A stretch of DNA of 64,000 nt from CAYRTD01 sp964528675. GTDB taxonomy: Bacteria > Bacteroidota > Bacteroidia > Bacteroidales > GCA-2748055. Numbering within the stretch: position 1 is the first letter of the stretch; every line of letters starts with the position of its first letter. The translations under genes and the position numbers were made by a program. Shown one piece after another: positions 62,266 to 64,000 of this stretch. Location: assembly GCA_964528675.1 (NCBI GenBank), contig CAZGTU010000003.1, positions 1 through 64,000 of the forward strand, written 5' to 3'. Under the pieces are notes generated by a model, which was given only the letters and a program-made list of their open reading frames with translations, was not told where the DNA came from and did not search any database.

Positions 62266-62832
62266 ATGAACGCGAAAAAGAAAATTTACCAGGATATTCA
62301 CAAAAAATTGATCGAAGACTGTAAAAAAGGAAGCAGAAAAGCGCAATTTGAAATTTACAGGCTATACTATAAAGCCATGTTTAACGCAAGTCTTCGTATT
62401 GTTGGTAAACATGATGAAGCAGAAGATATCATGCAGGATTCGTTCTTAAAAGCGTTCAGCAATCTGGATCAGTACCGTGGAGAAGTAAGCTTCGGGGCAT
62501 GGCTGAAAAAAATTGTTATCAATCGTTCTTTAGATGTTGTAAGAAAGAAAAAATGGATATTAGAAGATATTGATGATCACGAGAATGAACTGGCAGAAAA
62601 TGAGGAAAAAGAGATTTATGAAGAAATTCCTACCCGGGAGATCATAAACGAAATTGAAAAACTTCCTCATGGATACAGAATTGTATTGACACTTTATCTC
62701 CTTGAGGGATATGATCATGAAGAGATTTCCGGGATTATGAATATCAGTTCATCCACATCCCGATCTCAATATGCAAGGGCACGCGAAAAACTGGCACATA
62801 ACCTAAAAAAGAAATATAATGAAAGACATTGA
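62266..62832 (+). CDS. ECF-type RNA polymerase sigma factor
   Basis: 188 residues. Region 2: GKHDEAEDIMQDSFLKAFSN and FGAWLKKIVINRSLDVVRKK. Region 4: LPHGYRIVLTLYLLEGYDHE and ISGIMNISSSTSRSQYARAR. The following gene overlaps its end by 14 bp, as in sigma/anti-sigma pairs. Confidence 0.93.
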   Translation: MNAKKKIYQDIHKKLIEDCKKGSRKAQFEIYRLYYKAMFNASLRIVGKHDEAEDIMQDSFLKAFSNLDQYRGEVSFGAWLKKIVINRSLDVVRKKKWILEDIDDHENELAENEEKEIYEEIPTREIINEIEKLPHGYRIVLTLYLLEGYDHEEISGIMNISSSTSRSQYARAREKLAHNLKKKYNERH

Positions 62833-63319
62833 GAAAATCATAAAAAGCAGAAAGGAGGAATTCGATTATGCTGAACCTTCTGAGGGACATTTTGAAAGAT
62901 TTAAAGAAAAACTTCCCGGGGAAGCAAAACGGAATTACTTCATTTTGAGAATTGCAGCGATAGTGCTGGCGGCACTTTTTATATCAACAGCAATTTGGAT
63001 ATATTCAGGACTGGATACAAATGAAAACAGAATTACGGTTTTTTCATCCGAGGTACAGGAAACAATTTACTATTATAACTCACTTAACTGGGAGATAGAA
63101 AATCAGATCATGGAAATGCCGCTGGAAGACAAAAGAGAAAAGAAAAGAATTCAACAGGACCTGAAGCAGTTTGAAGAACACTACGATCAACTCATGAGTG
63201 ATATGTTAAAGTTCCCGAATGATGAGAGAGTAATAAATGCAGTCATTGAATATCACAGGTCTAAAACAGAAATGCTGGAACATATTTTAGACCAGTTAGA
63301 GCAAAGAAAACGAATATAG
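62819..63319 (+). CDS. Putative anti-sigma-like single-pass membrane protein
   Basis: 166 residues. A charged N-terminal part (1-38), one membrane segment (about 42-62, LRIAAIVLAALFISTAIWIY) and a periplasmic coiled-coil-like tail (about 70-166). No zinc HxxxCxxC motif. Position and overlap with the sigma gene, plus topology, suggest an anti-sigma role; the sequence alone does not prove it. Confidence 0.6.
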   Translation: MKDIEKIIKSRKEEFDYAEPSEGHFERFKEKLPGEAKRNYFILRIAAIVLAALFISTAIWIYSGLDTNENRITVFSSEVQETIYYYNSLNWEIENQIMEMPLEDKREKKRIQQDLKQFEEHYDQLMSDMLKFPNDERVINAVIEYHRSKTEMLEHILDQLEQRKRI

Positions 63320-63341
63320 AGAATTATAAAAATTATCAAAA

Positions 63342-64000
63342 ATGAAAAAGCAAATCATCTGCGGCATAGTTATGCTGTTGTTCCTGTTCACAGGAATAAA
63401 TGCCCAAAGGGTCGAAAAAAACCTCGAGGAAAGTTTCTCTGCCTCCTCCGAAACTATATTGGATATTGACAGTAAATTTGGTGAGGTAAAGATTCTGGAA
63501 GGGGTTGAAAACAGAGTGGAAGTAAAAGCGAATATCTGGGTGGAAAGCAACCGTAAAGAAACTGCTGAAGAGATCCTCTCTGAACTTGATGCAAGAATAA
63601 CAAAAACCGATAATCGTATAATTGTTGAATCAATTTTACCTTCCAAATTAAATACAAGTAAAAAAACCCAGTTCAGGGTCGATTTTGAAATCCATGCTCC
63701 TGCCGCCATCAATCTTGAGCTTTCGAGTAAGTATGGCATATTGTATATAGAAGAAGTTTCCGGACATGCAGATATTTCAGTGGCATATGGAACTTTTAAG
63801 ATACAGGAGCTGACCAGGGGAAAAGAAAAGCCCCTGAACATTGTTGATCTGGCATATTCCTCCGGCAGCATTGAAGAAGCCGGCTGGCTTAAAATGGATC
63901 TTTCATACTCCAAATTGTCAATGAGTGAAGCCCAGGCTATGGTAGTCCTGTCGAAATATTCCAGTCTTTCTGTTGATGAAACCAGTTCAATCGTAATAGA
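63342..64000 (+). CDS. Secreted DUF4097-like (putative adhesin) protein, 3' end cut off by window
   Basis: About 219 residues visible from the ATG at 63342 (MKKQIICGIVMLLFLFTGIN). Signal peptide ends near NAQ. The rest is a series of short beta strands, such as LDIDSKFGEVKILEGVENRV, FEIHAPAAINLELSSKYGIL and IEEVSGHADISVAYGTF, the repeating pattern of DUF4097 proteins. 22 bp after the putative anti-sigma gene. Such proteins commonly follow ECF sigma/anti-sigma genes in Bacteroidota; function is unknown. Confidence 0.8.
   Translation, partial: MKKQIICGIVMLLFLFTGINAQRVEKNLEESFSASSETILDIDSKFGEVKILEGVENRVEVKANIWVESNRKETAEEILSELDARITKTDNRIIVESILPSKLNTSKKTQFRVDFEIHAPAAINLELSSKYGILYIEEVSGHADISVAYGTFKIQELTRGKEKPLNIVDLAYSSGSIEEAGWLKMDLSYSKLSMSEAQAMVVLSKYSSLSVDETSSIVI

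Noticed and set aside
1..64000. tRNA, rRNA, prophage, restriction, toxin-antitoxin or other defence genes
   Set aside because: I looked for these on both strands and recognised none; the XRE regulator alone is not evidence of a prophage.

Overview
The window reads as about 64 kb of chromosome from a member of the Bacteroidota, most likely an anaerobic or facultative Bacteroidales/Marinilabiliales-type organism. The evidence is: start codons mostly without a Shine-Dalgarno sequence in AT-rich leaders; a TonB-dependent receptor with an N-terminal carboxypeptidase-regulatory-like domain; DUF4301, DUF1338 and ECF-sigma/DUF4097 genes typical of the phylum; bifunctional HisIE and HisB; and a fermentative set (Pta/AckA, Ptb/Buk, indolepyruvate:ferredoxin oxidoreductase). 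No rRNA, tRNA, CRISPR array, intact insertion sequence or prophage was recognised. The genus assignment is inference.

Layout. 1-2.5 kb: 5' part of pyrD, an XRE-type repressor with its own operators, then a 1.4 kb gene-less stretch full of hairpins. 2.5-10 kb: a glutamate/dicarboxylate-type symporter, a 336-bp giant inverted-repeat spacer, a YdiJ/GlcD-like FAD/Fe-S dehydrogenase, an orphan PAS histidine kinase and an HglS-type (DUF1338) dioxygenase. 10.6-15.9 kb: pta, a 3-hydroxyacyl-CoA dehydrogenase, ackA, ptb and buk, which together make acetyl-P/acetate and butyryl-P/butyrate with ATP gain. 16-21.7 kb: SDR, a small outer-membrane protein, a SlyD-like isomerase, an omega-amidase-like hydrolase and two unassigned envelope proteins. 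21.8-28.7 kb: a phosphate locus with two PhoB-like regulators, a PiT transporter with a fused PhoU-like tail, an outer-membrane porin-like protein and a beta-helix lipoprotein. 28.7-41.5 kb: DUF4301, iorB/iorA, a flavin reductase, YjbQ, a TonB receptor operon, a nitroreductase, rocD and an M13 peptidase. 41.5-48.9 kb: a complete his operon, hisG-D-C-B-H-A-F-IE. 48.9-51.7 kb: YihY, ComB and TlpA. 51.7-59.1 kb: a Ybh-type ABC drug-efflux operon with TetR control. 59-64 kb: an M28 peptidase, small envelope genes and an ECF sigma/anti-sigma-like/DUF4097 operon cut by the window end.

The most notable regulatory signals are not protein genes. First, the his operon is preceded by a 17-codon leader peptide with six histidines, an intrinsic terminator ending about 10 bp before hisG, and an 8-bp alternative antiterminator pairing: a complete-looking translational attenuator. 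Second, every transcription unit start of the phosphate locus has a 7+4+7 direct repeat (TTAACA-type, 11-bp period); two divergent copies share an identical 15-bp core. Third, the XRE and TetR regulators each have good inverted-repeat operators just upstream of their own start codons.

Repeat content is concentrated in gene-less spacers: TTGTGCAG tandem repeats inside a 39-bp perfect inverted repeat, GGGTTGAT tandem repeats, short palindromes with AGA loops, and intergenic motifs shared between distant places in the window. All domain and function calls rest on reading the translated sequence and on family knowledge; no database search was possible.
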